Source: Prorocentrum cordatum (taxonomy: Eukaryota > Sar > Dinophyceae > Prorocentrales > Prorocentraceae). From it: a stretch of 64,000 nucleotides of DNA. A program made the position numbers and the translations under genes. Below are positions 18,932 to 30,208 of this stretch, piece by piece. Below the pieces are notes generated by a model. It was not told the DNA's origin, searched no databases, and worked only from the letters and a program-made list of their open reading frames with translations. Positions within the stretch are counted from its first letter, which is position 1; each line of letters begins with the position of its first letter. Where the stretch lies: the NCBI GenBank assembly GCA_963575745.1, contig CAUYUJ010009779.1, positions 715,811-779,810 of the forward strand. The letters are read 5' to 3'.

Positions 18932-19304
18932 TTAGGTCGGGCATGTCCCCCTGCAGGCAGCTTGTGGACGGAGAATCTAGAAACATATCCAAAAACTGAT
19001 CAAACACGTTCCAAACAAATCGTACAACAAATCGTCCCCAGACTATTTTTGGCCTGTTTTTTTTTAATTCCCTCTGTAGGGTTAGGTCGGGCATGTCCCC
19101 CTACAGGGGGATGTTCGACGAAAAATAAAAAATACACCAACACACATCCGAAAAAGGTCAAAAAATACTCAAAACAATTGTCTCCAGATTATTTTTGGGC
19201 TATTCTTGGACTATGTTTGGGGTATCTTGTATTTGTCGTCGAAAATCCCCCTGTAGGGGGACAGGCCCGACTTAACTGTAGAGGGACGGGCCGGCTCGAC
19301 TTCA
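18932..19304. mobile_element. tandem cluster of family A elements (copies 5, 6 and an end)
   Basis: Copy 5 (18932-19080) starts TTAGGTCGGGCATGTCCCCC and runs to CCCTCTGTAGG. Copy 6 (19082-19275) is complete, from TTAGGTCGGGCATGTCCCCC to GGGACAGGCCCGACTTAA. A third right end, CTGTAGAGGGACGGGCC, follows at 19276-19304. Three right or left ends packed without spacers suggest insertion of one element into the terminus of another. Confidence 0.85.
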
Positions 19305-19794
19305 CATGCAAACGCTGCACGTGGGATCCTGCTGCACAGAAACGCCCCCCGGAGCACCGCCTCGCGGGATTCCGGGGCGCTTCGGCGCGTCCGCGGGTCG
19401 ACTGCACTCAAGAGCGACCCTGGGCAAGAGAGACCTTTAGTGCGCGGCTTGTTGGGCGCCGCAGGGGGGCCAAACACAGGCACGCGAGACGCTATCACCG
19501 CATCGCGTTCGGCGGTCGGGGGACCCCATTTGGCCCGCACCAAAGGTCACTCCGGCGAAAGGTCATTCTTACGTCTAGTCGAACGGGGCCCGTCGCGCGA
19601 GTTGCCCGGGGCATCCGAGAGGTCGGGAATGTGTGCAGTCGGCCAACACTGGACAGGACACGCGAGAGGACGCAAGACCCTCCCGGGGGCCACGTCGCCA
19701 TAGGAGTGTAGGAGAGCACGGGCTCGCGAGACACAGGACACAAGGGTACCCTTGATTTGGCAGGGCCGACCTACTAATCCGGGCCGACTGCACC

Positions 19795-20120
19795 GACAAT
19801 TTCAACATGCGCCCAAACGACCCAGGGGCCCATCTTGCTCCCAATATCATCCCAGGATTGTCCTAGAGGCTGCCAAGGGGGGGCAAAGACGGCGCAGTGG
19901 GGGCCCAAGATGAACACCAAAAAACGATCCCAAAGACCCTGAGGATTGCCCACAGACGTCCCAACATGGCCTCTGAAGGCCCGAGATGGCCCAAGAACGC
20001 CCTAAGAAGTTCCAATAAGGCCCTGAGATTATCCCAGGGACGGCCCCAAAGGTTACAAAAAAGCCCCCAAACGGCTCAAGACAGCCCCAGAAGGCTCCCT
20101 CTCGATTGTTCCCCCAGCTG
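19795..20120. repeat. family Q CCAAGA-GGCC array, copy 2
   Basis: Degenerate repeats such as CCCGAGATGGCCCAAGAACG and GGCCCCAAAGGTTAC, weaker than copies 1 and 4. The right flank GGTGTGGCGGTGATTC resembles GGTGGCGGCGGTGATTCG at 16246. Confidence 0.6.
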
Positions 20121-20454
20121 TTTCCTGACATTTCGGGTAACGCGTGGTCCACTTGCATTGCCATGCTGAAGCCGACCTCTCCACCAACAAGAATCGTTTC
20201 GAAATAAAGGGTGTGGCGGTGATTCACCGGAAGCGCCTTCTACTGGATACATACACGTATTGAAAACACATATCCCCTACATGACCACCCTTCGGGTAAT
20301 AAGGAGCTTAGGTAGGATGGGGACAACTGAAGGTTTGCGAATATAGCAAAATCGGACTCGCAATATCTGAACGCAACGGTATCGCTGTCTATCGGTCGAT
20401 GGAACAATTTATCAATCGGTATCGCTGCCTATCGATCTCACGAACCACATACTA

Positions 20455-20615
20455 ATCGCAAAACAACCACGGTCCGACCACGGAACAACAACCGGACAAC
20501 TGCGGACTAACCACGGGACAAACACAACATAAACACGTGACAACTACGGAACAACCACGGGACAATCGCAGAACAACCAAGGAATCAGCAACGGACAACC
20601 ATGAGACAACCTGCA
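20455..20615. repeat. degenerate ACAACCACGG minisatellite
   Basis: About 12 imperfect units of 12-14 bp of the form ACAACCACGGNAC. The plus frame reads as Thr/Asn/Arg-rich noise. Confidence 0.8.
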
Positions 20616-20619
20616 CGCT

Positions 20620-21660
20620 CGTCACGGGCCGAACCCGAAACCGACGTGCCGCTTGGGCGGCCCCGTTTCACTTTGGTCTCAACCCCCAACCTCCGATGTA
20701 TCTTCATTCCTCCCTACGTTGGGAGCCACTGCTGCTACAGTCCCTCCGTCCCCCAAGCAAGGCGGCTGGGCGCACCAGAATGACGCTCGCCAAGGCCCAA
20801 ATATCTCCAGGCAAGCCTCGAAATGCAAGAGCGGGAGGGGCGGAACCGACGTGGACAATTCAAATGATGGAGATTCATCGTCGTGCGGCAAGATGCTCAA
20901 CGCACATGGTATAAAACACAAATGCCGACTGTGCATTGCTTGGGGGACATGGACAGCAGAGGGAACGGACAGACATACACCACGAAATGGAGCCATTGTG
21001 TTTAAGATGCGCGCGAAGCGTTGATGCTGCTCCCACCCACCACAAATACTCATCCCGGACCTCTAAAAATACCCCACGGGAATTACTCGGAGAGACCGAA
21101 AGAACACCATGTGAAAGTAACTTCCAAATGGCGCATCCATGGACACCGTCGCCGCGCGAACCGTTGAACCTTAAAGTATCTCTGCTACGGGGGTCCCCAG
21201 AGACCGCCAAAGGCCGCCAATCTTGAATGCCCGCGCCCGAACTAAAGCTACGCCGAGACATAGCGACCCTACCGCAAGGCCGAGACCACCGACCCCCAGA
21301 AGTGTCCTGGGGCGCCTGCTGATGAGGGCTGCGAGGCAGCTCGAGCGGTGGCGACGAGAGCCATCCCGAGAGAAAAAAAAACTCTTCGCCTCCAGGCTGG
21401 TGTCATTGACGCCGCTGGCGTTGCCCCCCAGGGCCTGCCCGAGACAAGGCTCGGGTCATGTGCCCTTTGAAGTAGCAACATGTTGCCAAGTTGAGCGCAA
21501 TGCAAGCATCGCATCCATTGGCACGCGGCCTTGCGACAGGTCGTGAGAGTGTATAGCATTTTCGAACACTTTTCTTGGTGACTCCTCCTCGCCGACACGC
21601 CCGACACCTCCTCGCCTAGGCACAACCCATTCCTGCCTTGACGACGCTTGCCCTGGTGTC
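20620..21660. other. moderate-GC stretch without recognised gene
   Basis: Lower GC than the surroundings. Plus frames of about 125 codons (20537-20914, 20653-21024) contain a CKMLNAHG, then KHKCRLCIAWG segment; overlapping minus frames look equally plausible. No domain recognised and no repeat seen. Confidence 0.4.
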
Positions 21661-21662
21661 TG

Positions 21663-21795
21663 GCACCATGTCCCCGGCGCCTAGGCGACAGCAACATGTT
21701 TCATCAGAGACGTGGCCGGCGCCAAGGCGAGAACGACATGCTCGATGAAGGCTGTCGCCGGCGCCTGGGCGACAACATTTTCAATCAGAGATGCG
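21663..21795. repeat. 42-bp tandem repeat, 3 units
   Basis: The CGGCGCCWRGGCGA box recurs at 21675, 21717 and 21759. In plus frame 3 the units read RRLGDSNMFHQRRG, RRQGENDMLDEGC and RRLGDNIFNQRCG; length a multiple of three keeps the frame open. Confidence 0.75.
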
Positions 21796-22084
21796 GCACC
21801 TGCACAAGCTTGACCACCATTCCGAGAGAACTCTCGTCAGAGTGCAGGTGTCGCGCCCACTTTACGTGGGCCTGGCTTGGTGTCACCGAGGTCTGGGCGA
21901 CGGTCGGTGGGTAGTCCACGTTGGGGGTGGGCTTGTAACGATCGCAGCTCGCCGTCGCTCCGATGCGGCTCTGGTCCGCGCGGCGGCGGCGGAGGCAAGC
22001 CGAAGCTGCCACAGGGCCCGCAGGGAGCGAAAACACCTTCCACGACAAGAAAACGCAGACGCGCAGCAACCCTGAAGTCCACAC

Positions 22085-22280
22085 TCGGGTCGGGCGAAAG
22101 GGGGGGATAGCAAAGGGGGGGTTTGAGAAACAGCTCACGTAGCTGATTTCCCCGGCGCCTCCCGGCGCCGGAGGCGGCCAGGTATCGAGGAATGGGCCAC
22201 TCGGTGAGGCCGAAACCAGCTGCATGCAGCAAATTTCGTAACCCCCCCTTTCCCAATCCCCCCCTTTCGTCCGGCCCGAC
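22085..22280. mobile_element. MITE family B, copy 4 (intact)
   Basis: TCGGGTCGGGCGAAAGGGG to CCCCTTTCGTCCGGCCCGA, the best-preserved copy. ACAC lies just outside the left end and just inside or outside the right end, a possible 4-bp target duplication. Confidence 0.88.
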
Positions 22281-23159
22281 ACACGTGCGAGCAACGCGAA
22301 ACTCGGCCCCCGGCCCCTGGAAACCGCCGGGGCTCCATCTTTTGCGTGGCCTCCGCGACCTCGAGCCCCTCTCCGCGGGCAGCGGGGCCCGGGAGCGGGA
22401 GCCGGGAGGGCGCTGGACACTGAGCGCCAGCGCGGGCGCCGACGTCGCGGCGATCGGCTACGCGCACAAGTGGTACTAGAGGCAGCAGGGCCCGTGGCGC
22501 GCGGTGTGCAGCTCTTCGCATGCGATGCGACAGCAGCGGCCTGCGTCCTGGGATTCGGCCCCCTCGTGAGTCACGCGCCAAAGCTCCCTCTGGCAACGGG
22601 GTGACACCGAGTCGAGACGGCGAGCCCCACGTCTGCTCACAACTGGCCCCTGGCCCACTCCCTGACAACGTCATGACCAGCTGTGCGGACTCCGCCCGGC
22701 TGTGGCCGCGAAAGCCCCCGCCCCCTGGAGCCCAACAGAAGGCCCGAGGCTCGGACAGACAGACAAACAGAAGCCTTGCGTCCAGGTGGACGCGTTGGCA
22801 GGAAAAATACAAGTGACCAAACGTCACTCGAAACGCTCGAAGCACAGAAGTGTGGCCAAACGCCACACGAAGCACTCGTCGTCTTCATCCGTCGTCATCT
22901 TCTGAGGCTCGGATCAAGGCGAATTGAGACAACGCCAGCTCGAAATCCGTCACCGGACCACTCCCGGGGGCCCGAACGCACCGGTCTCTCGAGCCGCGCC
23001 CAACCGTGGCGACGAGGCCCCCTCTCAGAAGGCATCCCACCGCTGGCGCAAATCGATCCCTCCTCGGAGAGGCGCCGCCGCCCCGCACAGCCGCGGGCCC
23101 AGGCCCAGGCGAGCCCGAGAGCTGGGCCCGAGCTCGAGACCACGCCCGGGCCCGATCCG
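22281..23159. other. GC-rich stretch without recognised gene
   Basis: Overlapping open frames in all six frames, without recognisable motifs. Confidence 0.5.
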
Positions 23160-23352
23160 AGGAGGAGGGGGAGGAGGAGGAGGAGGAGGAGGAGGAGGAG
23201 GAGGAGGAGGAGGAGGGAGGAGGAGGAGGGAGGAGGAGGGAGGGAGGAGGAGGAGGAGGAGAGGAGGAGGAGGAGGAGGAGGGGGAGGAGGAGGAGGAGG
23301 AGGAGGGGGAGGAGGAGGAGCAGGAGGAGGAGGAGGAGGAGGAGGAGGAGCT
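23160..23352. repeat. (GGA)n microsatellite
   Basis: About 190 bp of GGA triplets with a few GGGA shifts, giving poly-Glu, Gly and Arg frames on plus and poly-Leu, Pro and Ser frames on minus. Confidence 0.95.
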
Positions 23353-23929
23353 GGAGCCGCGGCGCGAGCCCGCCGCACATCGCCCCGCCCCGCGCCCAGC
23401 GCCCCGCCGCGCCTGCGACCCGCTCCGGCGCGCGGAAGCCGATGGTGGCGAGCGTCCGCCTGGCGCGCCCGGGCGGCGCGAGGCAGCAGCGGGCGCATCC
23501 CGCCTGCGACGACCCCCGCCATGTTGAATATTACGTCGCCCGGGCCTTCTCCATCCAGGATCGGACGCGTTTTCGGCTCTTTCGCGTGAGCGAATCGGTG
23601 GTGCAATTTCCTGACTGCTGTATTGGATGGCCGCTGGGTCGGTGCTCCTGAGCGCCTTGAGACTGGATTGGATGTTGAATCAATACTTGCCTGGGAATGT
23701 GCCCGGGCCTGTGCCCTGGTCAGAGGACCGAGGTCCCGGGCGGCCAAGGCGACGGCGCAGGCGACGGCCAAAACGATGGCGGAGGCGGCGGCGGCGGCGA
23801 TAGCGAAGGCGAAGGCGGCCTGCTGCTCACGAGGGACGACATCCACACCTGTGCCATCGCGGTCTTCGAATGCCTTCGGGGGCCTCTCTGAAAGCTCTCG
23901 GAGGGGTCTCGGAGACCTTAGGAGGGTTT

Positions 23930-24190
23930 CCGGAAACCTTTTTTGGAGTCCCAAAACGGTGCGGTGACGGACCGTGCGGTGACCTCGAAATCCCCCAAGA
24001 CCTCACCGCACGGTCCGTCACCGCACGGTCTTGGGACCCTGGAGGCCCCTGTCGCCCGAGACGTCCTCGGAGAACGACCCGAGTCCCAACACCGCGCGGT
24101 GACCCCGAATCCACACCGACTCACCGCACGGTGTGGTCACCGCACCGTTTGGGGGCCCCCGAAAACCTTTGGGGACCCCGCGGGGCCCCC
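23930..24190. repeat. GTGCGGTGA hairpin cluster with family V, copy 2
   Basis: GGACCGTGCGGTGA, TCACCGCACGGTCCGTCACC, ACCGCGCGGTGACC and TCACCGCACGGTGTGG are interleaved direct and inverted copies of one 10-mer. The part at 24000-24115 matches 6590-6700. Confidence 0.7.
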
Positions 24191-25732
24191 GGAAACATTC
24201 AGAGCCCTCGCGGTCCGGACACGACGACACGGTCCGACGGATGCGCGATCCCACGGACGCGTTCCGCGCGGCCGCCTCCGCACCAAGCCGCCGCGAGTCC
24301 GTGGGGTCGCAGCCGAGGCCCGTGGTGTCGCAGCCAAGGGGTGCAGACCGCCAGGCCGCGAATACGGATATGTTTCCCGCCCGTGACCTGCGACGACCGT
24401 TCCCGCCGTCCGCTGACCTGGCGGCGCGCAGCAATCGCGTGCGACATGCACAATGGCCCAGAGGCCTCTACGAAGGCTGCCAGGAACCTTCGAAGGCGGG
24501 AGCGATGGATCCCGAGAAGCCCCCTCCCTCCTGACAAGACGCCCCCCTCGCGCCCTCCCCGCCCATTCTTTACGCCCCGCCGAACTCCCCGCCGTCCCCA
24601 GACGCATCCTCTGGCTCCTACGGGGTTCCCAAAAAGGCCTCGAAGTCCCCGACACGACCTCAAGTGACCACCAAGATTACTCCAAGAAGCCCCTAGACAT
24701 CTTTGAGTTGTAAGCTTTGTCATTTCCGGCGTTTCGACATTGGGCGATGGAGGGAGGGGGAGGTCCAGCTCCAGAATTCTGCTTAGTGCGACTGTTTGTA
24801 ACAGTGCGTCCTATGTGGGAGACTCCACCTGCTAGAATCAGGCGCCCAAAACAGCCAAGATCTACTCCATTGAGGGGGTGGTGCGAGGGACAGCGCCGAT
24901 CGGCAAAACAATGAATCAGAATACGAGATCGTTCGACATTGGTGGCCATCTTGTTTCACGCGTTGCTTGTCGTGCCGTGCCGTTCCCCGTGCTTGCTTTC
25001 GAACGCTTGCAAGAGAGATGCCGTGCCGTGCCGTGCCGTGCCCATATCAGCCGTGGGGTGCCGTGCTCGGCCTCGAGAGAGCGACACGATGTCTGGGTTC
25101 CGAAACTGCAAGAAAATGGGCGTGCCGTGCTTGGCCCGCGTACCGTGAGGTGTCTTCAGGATGCAAGCAAATTGCCCTGCCATGTCGTAGTTTGCCTGGT
25201 TTAGGGGGCAAACAAACCTACCTCGCTTTTGACCACCCTCGCTTCCAAGAGATACCAAGCGATGCCAAACTACGGCCTGTACTGGTCAGGCCGCTTCACG
25301 AGGAGGCGCGTGGTATGACTTGGTTTTGTCTGGAAGCGAAAGCGAGGTAGGTAATTCACGCTCTGATGGTTGTCAGAATGCACGAGAATGCCGTGCCGAC
25401 TCTGCGTCGTATCGTGCGGCGTTGGGGGTTAAAGCCTCTGTGCCGGTGTAGCTCTCCACCCGCGGTGCGACAGCACAAACGCAATGCTAGACGCACGAAG
25501 GAGCGAACACGTCGATGGCACTGCGTCTTGAGAGTGGAAGCCTGCATTGCGACGCCAACACAAACAGGCACGTACACGCAAACACACACACACACACTCA
25601 GGGGACACCCACCAGGATGTCAGTGAATCCCGCCCCTCCGCCTCAAAAGCCTGGCCAGGACGCGCGGTCTAGCAATCGAACATCTAGCACAACCTGGCTG
25701 CGGTCGCTGTCCAGAGGTCGCACGCGCCACTC
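24191..25732. other. stretch without recognised gene
   Basis: GC-rich to about 24700, then mixed composition. A short CCGTGCCGTGCCGTGCC run lies near 25020 and a CACACACAC run near 25580. Frames of up to 265 codons (23870-24667 plus) are Pro/Arg-rich and unsupported. Confidence 0.5.
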
Positions 25733-25895
25733 GTCGGGAGCGGCCAAGAGGGGGGTGTCCAAGAAGGGGGGGTGCAAATCATGACCGGCGGCATGTGCGC
25801 GGCCCAGCGGGGGGGGGCCAGGGACGTAATGAAATAAGAAGAGGCGCCATGAAACCTGGGGAAATATCATGGCCCCCGCCATGATATCCACCCCC
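25733..25895. repeat. interspersed repeat family G, copy 3
   Basis: AAGAGGGGGGTGTCCAAGAA, GGCATGTGCGCGGCCCAG and GAGGCGCCATGAAACCTGG, ending in the small palindrome ATCATGGCCCCCGCCATGAT. A fragment of that palindrome also occurs at 10345-10372. Confidence 0.75.
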
Positions 25896-26139
25896 CCCTA
25901 CTCATCACCCCCCTCTTTTCCGCCCCCGAACTCGGGCGCTCGGGCTCATGCACCGTCATCCACCAGGCAGGAGCCTCCGCCCCTCTCATTATTCTCATGA
26001 CTGTTGCCTGCACGACCGCCCCCCCGACGCCGAAGACTGCGGCAAACATGCCGGCTCACCCGCCGTGCGTGCGGCGCTGGCCCGGCGTCCACGCCAGCCG
26101 CACCTGTTATGTCGGGGCAAGCGCGCATCCTCCGACTCC

Positions 26140-26275
26140 GCCTCCGTCTCCTCCTCCCGGTCGTGTTCCTTCCCATTGCCCGCGACTCCCCCTTCGTCGA
26201 TCGTCTCTTCCTTCTTCTCCTCCTCCTCCTCCTCCTCGTCCTCCTTCTCCGCCTCCTCGTCCTCCTCCTGCCCCT
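26140..26275. repeat. CTC/CTT pyrimidine array
   Basis: Impure pyrimidine-rich triplets, CTCCTCCTC at the core. Confidence 0.85.
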
Positions 26276-26299
26276 AAAAGATGAGCAGATAGATTGCTG

Positions 26300-26640
26300 C
26301 ATCTCATGCACGCAAAGCCAAGCTCGCAGAAGCAATGATGAAGTCATTGCTCTGCGGAGCCTACGACCGGACCATACGCAACCTGGCCATGCACATCCGA
26401 GTGACGGCGTGGCGGAAGGAGAGCATCATCGACGAGCATGCGCGAGGAGACTCCTTCACCTCAGGCAAACCAAAGACCCCAGAGCGGTGCTGAGGTACAA
26501 CGACAAGCACGCCCAACTGCGCAGACAGATCAGGGCAGAAGAAATACGACGGAGGAACATGCCAACCGAGCCCAGAGGAGGGAAGACCTGCACCACATGC
26601 ATCACTTGCTGGACCGAATCCTAAGGAGGACGACAACTTC
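26300..26640 (+). other. possible degenerate coding remnant
   Basis: A plus frame reads KAKLAEAMMKSLLCGAYDRT and then RNLAMHIRVTAWRKESI before a stop near 26493; another plus frame (26438-26653) then reads Gln/Arg-rich. The helix-like, charged first part is more protein-like than nearby noise, but no family is recognised and the frame breaks. Confidence 0.25.
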
Positions 26641-26655
26641 GGCCAGACACTAGGA

Positions 26656-26812
26656 TTAAATCGGGCGTGTCCCCCTACAAGGGGATTTTTGACGAAAGAT
26701 AGAAAATACTTATAACATGCAGCGAAATGGCTAACAAATGCTCAAAGAATAGTCCCCAGATTATCTTGTGACTATTTTTGAATATTCCCCTGTAGAGGGA
26801 CGGGCCCGACTT
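26656..26812. mobile_element. MITE family A, copy 7
   Basis: TTAAATCGGGCGTGTCCCCC at left, TAGAGGGACGGGCCCGACTT at right, with GTCCCCAGATTATCTTGTGA in the centre. Confidence 0.85.
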
Positions 26813-27169
26813 CGCAATAGGAGGGAGGCGCTCAGGCGCCGCAAGCAGTTTTGGACGCCCGAAATGGGCACGCAAACAATGGGCACAATGCCCAACAGCA
26901 AATGTTGTCCCGAAACACCAGCGGCCGCTGTTGGGCAGGCGGCCTCTTGTCTCACGTGGACACAGGCCGCGGCGGCGTGGACAGCGAGTCCTGCTCAAAA
27001 TGAGCAATTGAGCATTGTACCCGTTCTTTCCGTGCCCATTTCGGGCGTCCAAAGCAGCGGGCGCTGGCGCGGCCGACGAGGAGGGCCCGGCTGGAAGAGC
27101 GCCCGGCCTCCGGGCGGACGCCGGGCGTGTGCAGAGGACGTGGGCATCAACGGGCAGCCGAGCGCAAGG

Positions 27170-27450
27170 AACACTGTGGATGCCACGACAGTGGACACCC
27201 TAGCAGTCCTACCATCGAATGAAACAGGTGTTTCAAATGTGGGAAGATTGCCCTGGAAATGTTTAAAACATTGTGGGTGCCACGACAATGGACACCCTAA
27301 CAGTTCTACCATCGAATGAACAAGCTGTTTACAATGTAGGAAGATGGCCCTTTTAAACCAACATCAGTTTTAACACATGTTCTAGACATCTGGAAATTAT
27401 CTGGCAACATGTTTCCTCTCCACTGATCGTCCTCCACAAAAGTAACCTTG
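27170..27450. repeat. repeat families P (two units) and O (copy 2)
   Basis: GTGGATGCCACGACAGTGGA and GTGGGTGCCACGACAATGGA, about 96 bp apart, are P units. They are followed by TCTAGACATCTGGAAATTAT and GCAACATGTTTCCTCTCC from O. Confidence 0.7.
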
Positions 27451-27532
27451 GAGAAAGTAGTGACGGCAACAGAGGCCCGCCGCAAGCGCCCAATCGGGGA
27501 GGGCACCCTAGCACAGAAGCGGGCAGGAGGGC

Positions 27533-27748
27533 CCAGAATCGAATCGACAAATCGGATCGGCGACCGAAATGAATCGGATCGGTGGCAATCGGCAGTCGAA
27601 TCGGGAAAAGTCGAATCGGCAGAAATCGGCAGCGTAGTACGCCTCCATTAAGAAATCGGAACCAAAATCGGATTCCGAAATCGAATCGAATCCGAATCGG
27701 AAATAATCGAAATCGAATCGAATCGAATCGGGGGAATCGAAACGAGCA
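27533..27748. repeat. GAATCG minisatellite
   Basis: Dense repeats of GAATCGGATCGG and GAAATCGAATCG words over about 215 bp. Confidence 0.8.
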
Positions 27749-27897
27749 CAGAAGCGGGCGTACATACCATGCAACTCAACTTGGCGATAGCAGGCCTCGG
27801 ACTCCAACAGCAAGACCGAGAGCGACACGGCGGACGTCGGCAGCCCCACCGTGAGCAGCACGGCGGAAGCCACAGGAGCACGACCGAAGAACGCAAG

Positions 27898-27981
27898 CCG
27901 TCCTCCGCCTCCTCCTCCTCCTCGTCGTCCTCCTCCTCCTCCTCCTCCTCCTCCTCCTCCTCCTCCTCCTCCTCCTCTTCT
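27898..27981. repeat. (CTC)n microsatellite
   Basis: CTC triplets with two CGTC shifts; plus strand reads poly-Ser. Confidence 0.92.
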
Positions 27982-28007
27982 TAGTTTCAATTTCTTGTTT
28001 TCTCCAC

Positions 28008-28805
28008 CAGCACCATGGTGAGCAGCACGACGGACTCCATCGGCACCCTCGCGAGCAGGACGGCGGACCCCAACAGCACGAAGATGGGCAACATGACGGC
28101 CCACGTCTTGAATACGGTGAACAACACGCTGGTCTCCAGCAGCACAGCCGTGAGCAGCATGCCCGACTCCAGCAATCACATGGTGTGCAACACGGCGGAA
28201 GCAAGCAGCACGACCGTGATCAAAATGACGGACCCCAGCAGCAACACCATGAGCAGCATGGTAGACATCTGGAGCACGACGGAGAACAGCGTGCCAGACT
28301 TCAACAGAACCTTCGCGCGCAACACGACGGACTTCAACAGCACGACCGTGAGTAGCATGACGGACTCCAGCAACATCACAACGAGCAGCACGACGGACTC
28401 CAGCAGCACGACTGTGCGCAGCACGACGGACCCCAGCAGCACAACCGAGAACAGCACGGTGGCCCCCAGCAGCACGATCCTGTGCAGCATGACGGACCCC
28501 AGCAACGCAATCATGAGAGGCACGACGAACTCCAGCAGACACGGCCGCGAGAAGCATGGCGAACTCCAGAAGCACCAACATGGGCAGCACGACGGATTCC
28601 AAAACCATGAACGATAACAGCCAGACGGACTTCCGCAACATCATCGTGAGCAACACGAAGGACCCCAACTGCACGGCCGAGAGCCGCAAGACAGACTCCA
28701 ATATCACAAGCGTGAGCAGAGGAAATTACACAACGGAACCCAGCAGTGCCAGTATGAACAACACAACGGAATCCAGCGCCACCACCATGCGCAACGTAGC
28801 CCAGC
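28008..28805. repeat. degenerate 33-bp minisatellite, about 24 units
   Basis: The unit is AGCAGCACGACGGACTCC-like plus about 15 bp. In plus frame it reads an 11-residue repeat of the form SSTTDSSSTTV. The frame 28015-28617 stays open for 200 codons and the periodicity continues in another frame to about 28800, so indels have occurred. A real Thr/Ser-rich repeat protein cannot be excluded for the first 600 bp but is not favoured. Confidence 0.8.
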
Positions 28806-29185
28806 AACACCACCACAGTCACCGACAAGTTAGCAAGAGTATCGAGAGAGTTAGAACGCAAAGACCTGAGGAACACCCGCACGGCGTCGCAGCCCGGAGC
28901 TGGGTAGAGCCCCGAGGAACCCTACGAAGAGGGCAGCACCTCAGGCACACAGCCGCCGCGTGCAGGATGCAGACCAACGATGGGGAGGCTACTCGAGTAA
29001 GGCCCACTCGTCACAGCCGAGGAGCACCGCAGGAATGGCAGGCAAGCAATCTAGCCAGACACCCGTATGTATTCGCGGGACCGTCGTTCAAATTGAACAG
29101 GCGAATGGCGCTGCTGTGAGGCCCCCTTCGAGTGCGAGCGAGGCCCCCCCCTCCTCCACACACAGCACGAGGAGGCAAAGAGAAC

Positions 29186-29430
29186 GAGCACGACTGGAAG
29201 CTGGACCCAGCACCAGACGCAGCGCTCGAGGCGGCCCAGGGCATCACCAGGGACATCCAGGAAGCGATGGAGGACCTGGCGAGGTGGTAAATCCCCGCCG
29301 ACGGCAAACGCGCGCTGAAGAGCTGGATGACAGCCTGCATCCCAAATGTGATGCGAGTGTTGCAAACTCAGTGATGCAGCATCATCGCGGAGCACTTCCG
29401 CAGAGAGGACGAACCAGCAGACTGTGCAGA
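29186..29430 (+). other. possible degenerate coding remnant
   Basis: One plus frame reads EHDWKLDPAPDAALEAAQGI, then TRDIQEAMEDLARW, stop, then KRALKSWMTACIPNVMRVLQ, stop, then CSIIAEHFRRED, all in the same frame. This looks like an amphipathic helical protein with two point stops. No family recognised. Confidence 0.3.
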
Positions 29431-29845
29431 TTGACAGAGGAGACATGAAAGAATGGCATGGCATCAAAGCGCGGAGCCGCAGGGCAACCAGAGCCCAGGC
29501 AGCTGAAGGCGGCGACGCTGGTGGCAACAGCAGGGCAGCGGAAGCGCACCAACTCGTGGCAGAAGTCCTCGGATCGCCAGAACCCAGTGGCGCAGCAGCC
29601 GCGCGAGACGATGACGAAGACGAAGCAGCAGCTCCAGCAGGCCCAGCAGCACAGCCACCGCCAGCAGCCCCAGCAGCACAATCCCTGAGGGCAGCTCGCC
29701 CCGAGCTGCAGGACGACCTGATGCAAGACGAGGCGCGCGGGGGGCGCGGCGCAAGCGCTGTGCGACGAGGAGGCCAGTGCTGCAGACCAGACGGAGAGTG
29801 AAGGTCCAGCGGTTCATGGGGGACACCGCCATCGACACGGATAGA

Positions 29846-30058
29846 GGCCTCCCAGATGGGGTCGGAGCAGATGGGGTCGGAAGAACGCGATGCATCGCCG
29901 ATGCATCGCCGATATCGGCGATGCATCGGCGACGTGGGTGATGAATCGGCGACGTCGACGAGAAGCAAAGCAGGCTCCGCATCGAGCCGCATCGGCGACG
30001 CATCGGCGATGTGGCGCGATCCTCCGACCACATCTACTCCGACCCCATCTAGGAGGCT
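29846..30058. mobile_element. MITE family K, copy 2
   Basis: GCCTCCCAGATGGGGTCGGA at left and TCCGACCCCATCTAGGAGGC at right. The interior is built of GCATCGGCGATGCATCGGCG words, arranged as inverted repeats. Confidence 0.85.
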
Positions 30059-30207
30059 TAGAACGGAGGAGAAGATCGTGAAGGTCCCGGTCGAGAGGCA
30101 GATCGAGGTCCCCCAGCCGCAGGTGCAGACGGCCCAGCAGCAGACGACCAACCTTCCCCGGGTCGAGCTCGTGGACGAGGACGCGCACCCGGAAGAGATG
30201 CCGTAGC
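30059..30207 (+). CDS. short fragment resembling alveolin-type Val-Pro repeats
   Basis: The plus frame just after the family K element reads EEKIVKVPVERQIEVPQPQV, then QTAQQQTTNLPRVELVDEDA, and stops (TAG) at about 30207. Alternating EKIVxVPVExxxEVP is the signature of alveolins and related dinoflagellate cortical or repeat proteins. Only about two repeat units are present and a complete gene is not visible. It is closed on the right by family AA. Confidence 0.4.
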
Positions 30208-30208
30208 C

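Noticed and set aside
22895-23954. Long Leu- or Pro-rich minus frames
   Set aside because: They are readings of the GGA array at 23160-23352 extended into GC-rich DNA.
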